Source: Rugalucina vietnamica (taxonomy: Eukaryota; Mollusca; Bivalvia; Lucinida; Lucinidae). From it: a stretch of DNA of 64,000 bases. The notes under the pieces were generated by a model. That model had not been told where the DNA came from. It saw only the letters and a list, made by a program, of their open reading frames with translations, and made no database searches. Numbering within the stretch: position 1 is the first letter of the stretch; each line of letters starts with the position of its first letter. Below, in pieces: positions 11,148 to 22,900 of this stretch. The DNA is taken from contig OZ024874.1 in NCBI GenBank assembly GCA_964017185.1, forward strand, positions 53,410,856-53,474,855, given 5' to 3'. Both the position numbers and the translations under genes were made by a program.

Positions 11148-13798
11148 ATTATGCAACACTCCATGCAATCTTATCAATCGATGCCATTGGTACCGAAAAT
11201 TTGGGATAATATCGATTCTGAGGGTCCATATGTTTCTGTTAAAATTAGTTGAATAATTGTTCAATAATGTAAATTATCAAGGGCGAACAATGTCAAATTT
11301 CAAGCTAGTAGATGCGCATTTTGCATGGAGGTAAATTATCCACTTTGTGTCTCAGAGTTTGTTTAATTGCCTCTGGGAAAAACATCTTGCCACTTACTAC
11401 ATTTTGCATGATGATTCTTCAATATTCAAAAATGCATAGGATCATCCATTCATATTTCATATTTTCGCTAAAGCGTAGCATTGAATAGTCATTTGCCTTC
11501 TGATATAGCTTTTTTCAATAGGAGCCTATAATTCATGTGTGTTATTTATTTAGAGTTTCACAAATTATTAATGCATAAAACTATCATTTTGTTTTCATAT
11601 CATCATGAATTATTATAAAGGAAATCCCCTGGTGGTCCCATTGTCTTTGCAGTGACGTCACTAAAGCATTGTTTGTGAAAAAGTATGACGAAAACACATC
11701 TGCTAAGCATCACCTGTGAAAATAAACATAATACCACTGAAATAGAGGTCGTTGTAAAAAGACAAAGACAGACGGTTTCTATTCTACGTTTTATTATCTA
11801 GAAGAAAACTATCTGCTTAATACATTGCCCAGAATCTAATAAATAATGTAAATTCAAATCCATTTGCATAGCAGATGGTAAGTTTCAAAAGTCCTTACAA
11901 CAAGTTCCTTTTGTTCTGTCACAATATACAAATAAACGCCACTAAAGTACCAGATGTGTTGAACAATTTGAATAAACAAAAACGTTGTTAGCGTTACAAT
12001 TTTTAATGAAGTGGCTTTTCTAACTAACTGTGACCAATACTTTGTATATGATTTTTTTCTGGCTCTTACCTACCTACTTATATAAACTATATAATATAGA
12101 TTGCAAATATCTTAGGTACATGTGTATATGTGTTACATTAAATTATCTAGGTATATACCATTCAAAAGCAGTTTTGCACCATTTAGATTTTTTCATATTT
12201 TTAAGTGACATTTTCACTAACAAATTTTCAATCTAGCTTTTTGAATTTGCACAGTCTGAAAGAGTTTGATAATGTGTGTGATAAGACCAAAACAAGTTGC
12301 GGAAACGATTTTAGGAAAAATTGAAAATTCCCATTTTCTCCCATTTTCTGTAAATACAGAAAATTGGAAAATCGAAAAAATTCCACCAAAAATGACACAG
12401 ACTTAAGAACACATTTTTGCTTCCCAATTTACACACAAGAGCCCCAAAGCTAATGATTAATCCTAAAAACAATTATAAAAATCTCAATTTTTTGGTAAAA
12501 ATACATTTTGTGACAAAATTGCAATTTTTGAGAAAAAATCATAAATATTGGAGAAAATTAGTAGAATCAAAATTCATTTCATTTTTTGATCACTATGAGA
12601 TGTTTTGACACCAAAACCTGCCGCGTGATTTCTTTCTGTTAAGCGCGATCTCATTTCAAAGATGCTGCATGAGTATATTTTTGATATGCAGCTTTTTAAA
12701 ATGTCGGAATTGGATGGGTTGAATAGCAGTACCTCCAGTTAAACATTAAGGGGTGTTGCATGCTGTGTTAGTAAAACAACCCATTTTATTGGAGAGATGA
12801 GTTACTAAGCTTTATCTGAGAATTTAAACAAAATCTCAAAAATCGTTATTTTTGGTCAAAAATAGTGTTTTTGTCCAAAACATTCAGTTTTTAGTTTTTT
12901 GCTTTAAATGATTGCTTTCAGTATCTTGAGTGAGGATATGAAACACATTCAGGTTTGGAAGCACAGAAAGAAAGATACGGACTTTTTGCTGCATCCCAAA
13001 TTTTGGTGTTTTCAAAAACATGCATTTTTGCACATTTTTACTTAATCTTTTTTAAGAATAAATATTGATTTGTTATTCACGAAGTACAGGCCTTTAACAT
13101 GGTATTAAGTTTTAAAAGTTTATTTGAAAAAAGATCTATACTTAACATTATTTTAAAATGAGAAAAATATTAACTGGTGCAAAACTTCTTTTGATGAGTA
13201 TATATACCTTACAATATTGTAACGACTATGTGAGTACGAGTATGTACTGTCCTACAAACTAGCTACCAACCCCAAAATATTCTAATCTAAAATATTAGAT
13301 CAAACCACAGATATTATGAAAACTACAATATGTAAAACCCATTCTTCACATCACAAAAAAGCTTGTTGAGTAAAATCTTAAAATGTAAATTGTTACTACA
13401 ATGTTAATAATTTGACGCACAGCGCAAGCACAGGGTTCACAGCAAAAACGTCATTGATAAAATTATTTTCAAATCAACTAATGTATGGAAATTAGCATTT
13501 TAACATTTATTTGCAGGATAAATTACAGGCTTTCCTAATCTAAACCTGAATGTTCTACCTATATTGAATAGTTCTGTATTTATGAGCAGTTTAAATTTCT
13601 GTCTCATCTGAGCTGAGCATGAAAAAAGTTTTATAACCTTGGGCTCAGACTTTCTCAGCTTCTTTGATAAAGGTATGAAACGTTTTACTGTAACCCCATG
13701 CTTCACCACTGCATAAACACACAACCTATGCGTTAACGAGGTAGTTCTATACAATAAGTTTGGTAAGATCTGACAATAATAATTTTTCAATAGGATAA
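11148..13798. other. Intergenic, nothing recognised
   Basis: AT-rich sequence between the ODF3 3' end and the NELL 3' end. A minus-strand frame at 13500-13853 is judged a repeat translation, not a gene. Confidence 0.55.
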
Positions 13799-14034
13799 GG
13801 CCTCGTTTCCACGGAAGATGTTTCTTTGACAAAGTAGGTTTATCGCAGAACAATACGCTCGTGTAAATTCAATTTTGTGGAAAAGGTTCATTGTCAAATA
13901 TCTGTGACAAAGGTGAGCGAGCTAAGTAATACAACAGAAGTAATCTTTGCTGTGTGTGTGAACGCAAACTCATTGCCGAGGTTTCTGTGACAAATAATCT
14001 TCGTCAAAGCAAAATTGTCCTTGGAAACCAGGCT
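13799..14034. mobile_element. Short TIR element (236 bp)
   Basis: Ends GGCCTCGTTTCCACGGA and (reverse complement) AGCCTGGTTTCCAAGGA. GTGACAAA and TTTGACAAAG motifs recur inside. Non-coding. Confidence 0.6.
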
Positions 14035-14094
14035 AAATATGATTATGAATTGTTTCAAATGTATTGTCCCATGACCTTTTTCTCTTTTTCTCAT

Positions 14095-14376
14095 CACGAT
14101 AACATGTCCGTGTAATGTATACCCCCTCAAACCCTACTTTTATATACCAAAACTGGGGTATGCAGGGGGTTACCTATTTTTCTTATTTTTGCTCCAAAAC
14201 ATAGATTGTGGGTACTCGTTAGAACCGCCTCGCGGTTCTAACATGTACTCACAATCTATGTTTTGAGCAAAAATAAGAAAAATATCAAAATTTTTCAACT
14301 GAAAATTTTCAAAACTTAAAAATTTTAAAGCTTAAAAAAATCTCTGTATATTGCATGGGCAAGTTTTTGTAATGTG
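14095..14376 (+). mobile_element. Hairpin element family 2
   Basis: Termini CACGATAACATGTCCGTGTA and TTGCATGGGCAAGTTTTTGT; the hairpin has lost ~10 bp at its tip (AACCGCCTCGCGGTT). Confidence 0.8.
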
Positions 14377-14480
14377 ATTGATAAATTTTATGAAAAGAAA
14401 GGACCCAAACAAGCATTAATACATTTATCAGAACATTTATAGAGTTCAGATGGTTTCAAACGCTCGATGCTTGATTTTAA

Positions 14481-14508
14481 ACAACAACAACAACAACAAC
14501 AACAACAC
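14481..14508. repeat. (CAA)n microsatellite
   Basis: Nine ACA/CAA units in a row. Confidence 0.95.
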
Positions 14509-15289
14509 TTATTATACCCATAAACAAAAGCACAAACCCCAACGAACACTTCGTATTTGACTTGTATGAAGTAGGTTGAAGAAAATTTGGTAGCCTCAAT
14601 CTATTTGTGGATACGGAGACATCTCGTTTATCGATAAGCCAACTTTCTAAAAGTGTTTTTGGATTCTATAGCACCAAAATGCGCTTGATGGTCGGGAGAT
14701 GACATTAAAATTTGAAAGAACTAAAGTCATTTGATGGCAACTTGTTCCGTGAAAAGACAAAATGCTACAGGGTCAACCCACTGCTGGGTAAGTAGTTTTT
14801 GTCTTCAGATACCTATACCAATATTTCGTATAAGATGAGAAACACTGAAACTGACATCAAGCAAAGCAAGGCAAAGAAATAGAATATAAAATTAACATCT
14901 TATACAATGTGAATGTCAATAAATATGAAAAAGACTACACTACTTAATGCTGATAATACATGTATATGTGAAATAGCCACATGGTTTGATAGAATGATAT
15001 TACAATGTGATATGAACACTACGAACATGTATGTAATGTTAGTAAAAATTATATAAACACTAATTGACTGTTTTAAAGTAAAATGTAACAAAGTCAGCAA
15101 ACCCTTATTCCTTTCTAACACTAGAATAATACAAGTGAAAATTGGCTGTCAGCCCTGTATCAAAACAGTTTACAGTGTAGATGTGATATGAACCCCCAAC
15201 AATACTGTACAAGAATGTTTACTCAGTGAAATTGTTATGCATCTCACATCAGCGTACGTGAATGGAACGGTGCCCGTCAACACTAATGA

Positions 15290-15640
15290 GCTACCGGCCT
15301 CGGTATCTCAGTAGGTAGAGTGTCCGCTCCGAGATCGGAAGGTACCGGGTTCGATCCCGGGCCGCGACATACCAAAGTCGTTACTAATGGTACCAGTTGC
15401 TCCCCGCTTGGCACTCGGATTTTCGGGGTAGGGCTACGACTGGTCGCTCCGGTGTCAGTATAATGTGACTGGAGGTGGTATCAGGTTAAAGTGTCTGGGA
15501 TCTGACACCACAGCGAGGCAGCACTATAAAAGTGAGCATTGAGCTCCCTGTCACAACCAGACACCGTCGTGATATGACAGATAATGTTGAAAGCGACGTT
15601 AAACCCGAACAAACAAACAAACAAACAAACAAACAAACAA
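15290..15640 (+). mobile_element. tRNA-derived SINE with CAAA tail
   Basis: 5' head resembles a tRNA with A box (TATCTCAGTAGGTAGAGTG) and B box (GGTTCGATCCC); body has GGTGTCAGTATAATGTGACT; tail is (CAAA)n. Target duplication ACTAATGA at 15282-15289 and 15641-15648. Full-length and young. It sits inside one unit of a local tandem duplication. Confidence 0.87.
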
Positions 15641-15644
15641 ACTA

Positions 15645-15968
15645 ATGAATATACATTAAAATGTTCTTTGGCCAAAATACTAATGCTAGTATGATTTAAT
15701 ATGACCATTAAACAGTCTAGTGAAAAGTGTTAATTTGCTGTATGAACATTACCCATAGTGAATAGTAGGAAATGGTGACAACACTAGAACGTGCCTGTCA
15801 ACACTAATGAATTATATATGTATATTCAATATACATTAAAATGTTCTTTGGCCAACATACTAATGCTAGTATGATTTAATATGACCATTAAACAGTCTAG
15901 TGAAAAGTGTTTTGCTGTATGAACATTACCCATAGTGAATAGTAGGAAATAGTGACAACACTAGACAA
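15645..15968 (+). repeat. ~180-bp tandem duplication
   Basis: ATACATTAAAATGTTCTTTG through AGTGACAACACTAGA occurs twice. GTGCCCGTCAACACTAATGA at 15271 shows that an earlier unit was split by the SINE. Confidence 0.78.
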
Positions 15969-16127
15969 CACCAATAGATATTATGAATTATGATATGATA
16001 TCTAGCCAACCCTAATGAATGCAAGTGAATTTATGGTGTAATGTGGCTTACTAGCTCTACACTACTGCATACTTTATGGGTTTTAAGATGTGGTACAGCT
16101 AGTCCACACTAGTCAATGATACCAATG

Positions 16128-16362
16128 GAGCCGCGACGCGAGAAAACCGGTCTTCGGGGTTTCCGACCAGGTCCGACACAAACCGGCCTGTACAAGCTCA
16201 GAAAATGCCTAGAAGCTTGAAATTTCGGATTTAAGTAGAAGAGGAATTGTACTATCCGAGTAGCGAAAACAAAGGCGCTGATCAGCTTCGCAGTTACTGC
16301 GAAGCTGATCTGCGCCTTTGTTTTCGCATAGGCAATAATCCCGTTTTCTCACGATGCGGCTC
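16128..16362 (+). mobile_element. Hairpin MITE family 1, variant termini
   Basis: Flanked by AATG on both sides. The left end is the second subtype (GAGCCGCGACGCGAGAAAAC, then CGGTCTTCGGGGTTTC). Hairpin intact. Lies 310 bp beyond the NELL stop codon. Confidence 0.85.
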
Positions 16363-16671
16363 AATGTATATTAGCCAATTCTAGCTAAGATAAATGAGAT
16401 AAATGTAGCATGATTTATATAAGTTCCTTCTATATGAAATAAAAATAGCATGTGCATTAGAAATTACAAATAAAGCCCTTCTATTGGCATTTTGCTCGTA
16501 AATATTAAAATAATGCAATTTATGCTTCACAAATTACTCCATTAAACTTGTTCAATTGCAAAACTGTTGTCACTGTAAATCATTATGCATGGATGTTCTC
16601 ACACTACTAATGAACAAAAGCTACATTATAACGACGTCGACGAAGTGTTTGTTCTTCTGGTGATCGTCTTT

Positions 16672-16758
16672 CTAGTTTTCAGGTTGCAACGAAAATCCTT
16701 CTGACAATGCCAGAGGTTTCTGACAACCATGTATAAAAGAACAGCAAATATGGCCAGC
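16672..16758 (-). CDS. NELL: NELL terminal exon with stop codon
   Basis: Acceptor CAATTTTCAG, then 28 codons and TAG in phase 0: [20 protein letters not shown] and eight more residues. ICC...C aligns with RVCCSVDFEC at the C-terminus of vertebrate NELL, which ends a few residues later; this protein runs about 12 residues further. Found by looking for a Cys-Cys exon left of the penultimate exon; phase and sequence both fit. Confidence 0.87.
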   Translation of the reverse strand, partial: AGHICCSFIHGCQKPLALSEGFSLQPEN

Positions 16759-16906
16759 CTGAAAATTGAATAAAATTATCTTATAAGAATACCTAATAGG
16801 CTAACACTACGCCTTGTCTGCGTCCCATCATTTAGATTATGATACATGTACATGAACGTCTGTAGTTAATTATATAATACGGAAACGGGATTTTTGAGAA
16901 ACCACA

Positions 16907-16945
<39 letters not shown>

Positions 16946-19900
16946 CAACAACAACAACAACAACAATAACAACAACAACAACGACAACAACAACATTAAC
17001 ATCAACAACAACAAACTTTGTAACGACCTCCTCCAATAACTTGTCAATAAATATTTTGTTTTTGGTTGAGGCTGGGGCATTCCACCTGTTTCTGTTGAGG
17101 CATAGTTATGCTAAACTTAGCAGGTGTAAGTTACATGGAGATACTTCTGTGGTGGTTCTTGTTGCTTTATGTCTTGATGAATTGAATTTTTATGCTTGAA
17201 CGTTTTCATATTTTAGTTAAGTTTGGGTTACTGAGTGGCCACCTATTGGGAAAATAGCTGCTCACTCGGCTTACGATATGTTTTCTTAGTATAAGTACCT
17301 GATTGTAAATTTAGTTCTTTCCCACCTCGGTGATTGGAGTTGGAATTTCTTTCTGATTGCGCCATTTGCTGATCATTGCCTACTTTTACCTTTAGAGTTT
17401 TGTCAATACATGTGTCATTACTTCTTCCGCTTTCTGAATATCTTTATAATATTATTTCCTTTCTAGACAATATGTTCATTGTAAATTTTGACTTATTAAT
17501 GTGTGCGCTCTTATTTCCTCGTGTCTTTGATTACTTACTTTACATTCGCATTTCGTGCACGGATCCGAGTCCAGGTACCATGTGTCACCATGATGTCTAG
17601 TCTCCCCCTTGTAATAACAAACATAAGCCGACATGTCTGCCCCTCCCGTCTCCTGATGGGGATTCAAACACGGATTGTCATCTACACACCGAGGGCAACA
17701 GTCGCCAGGCTCCTGGATCATGTTGGCGCACAGTTTTGTGGGACACTGCACTGGCCAACAGTCTATCTCGCCTTTCTAAAGGAAACAAATAACGTTTCGC
17801 ACATGAAAATGACATTCTAGTGGGTTTTTTTTATGATTATCATTTATTTCATTGGTTTCAAGAATTTATCATAAAAATTTCAAGGATCAGATTATTTATT
17901 TCATTGGTTTCAATTATTTATTATTTTAAGTACTTGATAGGCCAAATCACTTCATATTTTCGGTTTAATGATGTTATTTGCGCACGGAATTGTTGCATTT
18001 AATACTCTTAATGTGTAAAATGTATCACTTAATGATAAACAAGTTGACATTTAAAAGATATTTAATTTCTTTCAAGACAGAATTTATAATGCCATAAAGC
18101 AACTATAACCCTTAATACAATGATAAAAAATAAAATGAAAAGTAAAATATCTTTGGCGCTTACGCTGTCAAATTTTTTAAGATTTCGAATCATATATCAT
18201 TTATATGCCTTCATATATAAATTTGGTAATGTAGCATTATAGTATACTACTATTGTTGCTTTTCTTTTACCGTGTCGCTTTACCTCTGGCATAAAAAGGT
18301 ATCAGTAGGCAAAGATCAGGAAAATGCGCAATCAGAAAAAGATTCCCACTCCAAAAACCGAGGTGAGAAAAAACTAAATTAACAATCAGGTACCTATACC
18401 ATGAAATCATATCGTAAGCCGAATGAGCAGCTATTTTCCCAGTAGGTGGCCACTCAGTTACCTAAACTAAAATGTATTTGCTGTAGGAATGTGAGAGGTA
18501 AACCGGCGCGGTCAGAGGAATCGCACTATTTCTTTACCTTCTATCCTCGTGAAATCACTATCAACTAATTACGTAGATATTGTTGGTGTTTATGCTGAGA
18601 AAGTGTGATCATCGCCATCGGGATTAAAATAAAGTTCGACGTTTTCGCAACGTCATTTTGACTTTGGCGTGCTCCGGGTACCTATACCTCACCTTTTTGT
18701 AATGAACATAGTTATATTATTTTTTGTGCATCATCTTGGTTTTCACAACATTAATAGAAGACATGTTGAAGTTAAATTAGGCATGTTTCTTTTTGTTTTA
18801 CTATGAACATTAATTGACTGATCAAACAATTATTCGAACTTTCCGAACGCCCCTCGTAAAAGACAACATATGTTACCGAACTACTGACGATCTACATCCC
18901 CGAAAATCCCAGTATTTTACTAGTGTAAAATGTGCGTGGTCAAAAAAATATCATACCAGACACTCGCACGTCTCGCACTGAAACTTCCATTGTTCGCCAT
19001 TTTGAAAGGTCAAGGTCGTATCAGGATGGTAACACTTCGAACTCTCGTCACAGTGTGGACAACAATCAAAGTCGACCTTCTCATCTGAACAGTTGCACTC
19101 GGCCTTGTGACACGCTGTTATCCCTTCCTTAAATGTAAAAAGGAAATGGAATTTAGCCTTTAGTTTTTCTTTGTGACATTTTACTGCAAAGCAAACAATT
19201 CTTGCTACCATTCAATTGGTACTTACGTTGCATTACCCTATTCTTATGCACTTTAAGGATGATACCGACCCTGTTTTAAACGGCTTCATATTTTTTTTTA
19301 TTTTTATTTTAAGATACTTGATCATGTTTTCCTTGCACTAAGCAAATATCTTTAGGTTCGGTATCATCTTTACGACCAAAATAAGTCATGAAATTGTTAA
19401 ACTGTATATCCCAGAGCTGAACGAATGTTTATTCTTTACCTTACACTGACATCGCATGCACTTGTCCATAGCTGATACCCATGATTCTCCGTTATCGTGT
19501 TCTGTGACGTCACTTGAACATTCTGAAAAAATATACTGTCAGTTTATATGGCAGTCTTTCTTTACATTTACCGGAATAACGTGCGTTCATTTAAAGGGCT
19601 GACCAATGGCCCACTTTGGTTCTTTTACCGTGCAGGTTGGATTTTGACAACAGATAATTATTGGTTGGTCAGACTGTTCATATAGACACTTCAAGTCTGC
19701 AATCATGTCACAGATTTTAATGCTCGTAATAAATATTTAACGGCCAAACTTCTCCAACAGGGCTATCGGTATCATAAACTTCGAAAACTTTTTCTAAATT
19801 TTATCGTAGACACTATGAATTGATTTCCAAATACAATGTTGGGTTAAGGACGCTTTTAAATGAGGGCCTTTCGGAACCAGAATTTTATGGTGACTTGGTT

Positions 19901-22900
19901 TACAAATATATCATTACTTATAGGAAGTAATGATTTTTCTTTACAGTTTAGAAAAATCATAACACGTTACAGACGTATAGGTTATAACTTGAATGTCATA
20001 GGCGTAACCAGGAATTTGAAATGTATACGCACACAAGTGGTGTAGATCATGAGCAGGGATCTCTCTCTCTTGTTGGGGGGGGGGGGGGTTCGGGGGCCCT
20101 CCCCCGAGAAAAATTCGATTTTCGGGATGGCTGGAGAACGATTTTAAGCCTCTTTTATGGAAGGAAATTTTTCTTTCAAGAGATTTTTTATAAGGAATGT
20201 TCATGTCTCTCTTTTTACATTACGCACGTGCGTAGTGTGCGTAATGGGCGTTACGCCTTTGAATGTTATGCGACAGTCTGCATGCTTAGTTTTTAACCCA
20301 ATCACTGTTGATAACTATGCTGCTTTCTTTAACTGCACGCCGGTGGGTCGGGCGTCAGACTCTATGATGGCCCCGACTTAAAGCTATTCATTTTAGTTGG
20401 TTGGGTAACTGTGTGGCCACCTATTGGGAAAATAGCTGCTCATTCGGCGTACGAAGTGTGTTCATGGTATAAGTACCTGATTGTAAGTTTGGTTTTTTCC
20501 CACCTCGGTTTTTGGAGTGGGCATCATTTTCTGATTGCGCCTTTTCCTGATCTTTGCCTACTTGTACCTTTTTAAGGAACGACATTCTGATCATCAGTCA
20601 TTCCAATAAGACATGCCCATACACTTCATGTGACGATTCAAAATATCTATAGAAAGTAGAAACCCCTCAGCTAGTGTTTACAAACGACATGGTTAAAACG
20701 ACAAGGTCAAAGCAATTGCACAAGTAACTATTAATATAGCAAGCAAGATTCACAAAGACATGAAATGTAATCAAATAAGGCAAGTAAGTACCGAAGTTAT
20801 ATAGAGTCACATATCCTTACCATAAAAATGGGATTATATGAAAGCAAAATAATCAACCCCTCCACTAAATCGGTGTCCAACTTGACACCGGTCTCCACTA
20901 ACAAGAAGATGAGCCAATTAAACGTTTGGGTCTTAGCTAAGCATCACGCTAACATGACCATGTAAAGAAAACTAAGCCCCATTTTAATGCAGTAAAACTG
21001 GGGTGTGCAAGGAAATACAATTTTCTTATTTTGGATCCCAAACATAGCAAAACTATTGAACATGATATCAAAATTTTTCGAATGGAAATTTCTTTTTTTT
21101 TTCAGCTGAAAAAACAAATCCGTATATTTCATGGGCCTGTTTTCATAATGACTTACTTTTAACGCAATTCGTTTCGTCGATACAGACGCACTGGTATCCA
21201 CCCTCCGTGTTCATGCAGTGGGTTGTAGGATGACAAGTGTGGCCACCTCCTTCACCCTGACACTCGTTCAAATCTTGGAAAAGAGAAATGTAACAGATAT
21301 TAAGACCGGAGATGTGTGTTCTGTTAAGTAAATTTACAATATGTTTACGACTGAAATAACAACAATCTGTTTCAGAAGTACCATTCGAAAACAGTAAGAT
21401 AGAAGCTTTACAAACAGGTTGGAGCGAGTTCGTTTTGTGGAATAAATAACACACCCCCACACAAACACACCCCCCCCACACACACACACACATTGTGTGA
21501 CACACACTGTGTGTTTTATGACTTGCTTCCAAGTATTGCGGCAGAGGTCTATGCCTAATTAAAGTTATATATTCTCAGCAAAAAAAGTTAACTTAAAGGA
21601 AAATGTGTTCAAATGCTTATTGCAATAAATCTAGTCAAAAGTTAGATATTCAAACATAAGTATGTTATAAAGTGTTTTTTAACTTTCCAATGAGGCCTCA
21701 TTTGAACTTGTAGCATCAGTAGTGGCTGGGAAAAGCAATTTCAAAGTTGACTAGTCGTCAATCCAGTTTTCACAAAATTGCAATATTGTTTGGTTTGAGT
21801 AAAAATTGCCAATGTAGACCATAGACGTTGAAGACAAGTTTTCTCATGGCAACATATCAGTGCACAAGAAAAGATGTTGAGGCATGTCAGACTGCTTTTT
21901 CCGCATCAGCATCAATTCCTAGATGGCAATATCAGGCTGCAAAGCACCATAGCCAACCGACAATTCTTTAATCTGACCAGCAATATGCCGAATTTGGTGC
22001 TGAGAAATCAGCCTCCTTTCCTCCTGAAGCACCACATCTAGGGGCCTGGAGAGGTTTGGTGCCAGTATTCCACACCAGACTATATCTTTTTCAGTGGGGG
22101 GCATGCCTGGTGGGTGGGTTGCCTAGTCCTTGACCAGAACGTTGTTCCTACGTAGGTAATCTTGGGTGATATTGGGGTGATTTCATCTGGTACCGTCAAT
22201 GGTAGTAGTGTACTGGTGCTGAAAATGCTTTACAATAGGTCTGCTCACCTCAGTGTGTGCACTGTACTGCTGTTCATGAGAAAGTATGTCTATGAAGACA
22301 TGGTTAATGTTTTAGAAAGCTTCAGTCACAATTGATACACAAATCGAACAATATGCAATTTTGTGAAATATATGGAGGGGCGACCAGTCAACTCTGACAT
22401 TGATTTTTGAAGCTAGCTCTCATTTGAAAGATAAAATGACACTTCATAATAATATGGAGTTCAAATTTTATGAAATATAACAGCTTTTGTGTTATATTTC
22501 CTTACCTTTTTGTTGAGTATATATATTGCATGTGAAAAGCAGAAGTAAATTGAGGATAAGTGTCATCTTATAAACGGCTTATTACTTACCCATACACAGG
22601 CTACCATAGTGATTGTCCGGCCAGTTGCTATGGTAACCTTCTAGACAATCGCACCGGTACCACCCCGGTGTATTAATGCAGGCTGATTTCCCGTGACACG
22701 CCGAGATACCCAAGGAACACTCATTGATGTCTAGGAGGATAAACAGCTTGTGAATGAAGGATTGATGAAATGTGAACAATATAAGACAAAAGAAAAAAAA
22801 AACACACATTATTTTGGGTAGGGTATAAGCAATACGTAACACTTGAAATGAGTATAAACAATGTGAATAACGGATAAACAATACTGGAAACAAATTTTAC

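Noticed and set aside
13500..13853. 117-residue minus-strand ORF
   Set aside because: No domain, no splice or start support; a stretch like EPKVIKLFSCSAQ resembles translated invertebrate repeats rather than a gene.
15292..15365. tRNA gene on the plus strand
   Set aside because: A and B boxes are present but the acceptor stem does not pair and the sequence continues into a SINE body with tail and TSD.
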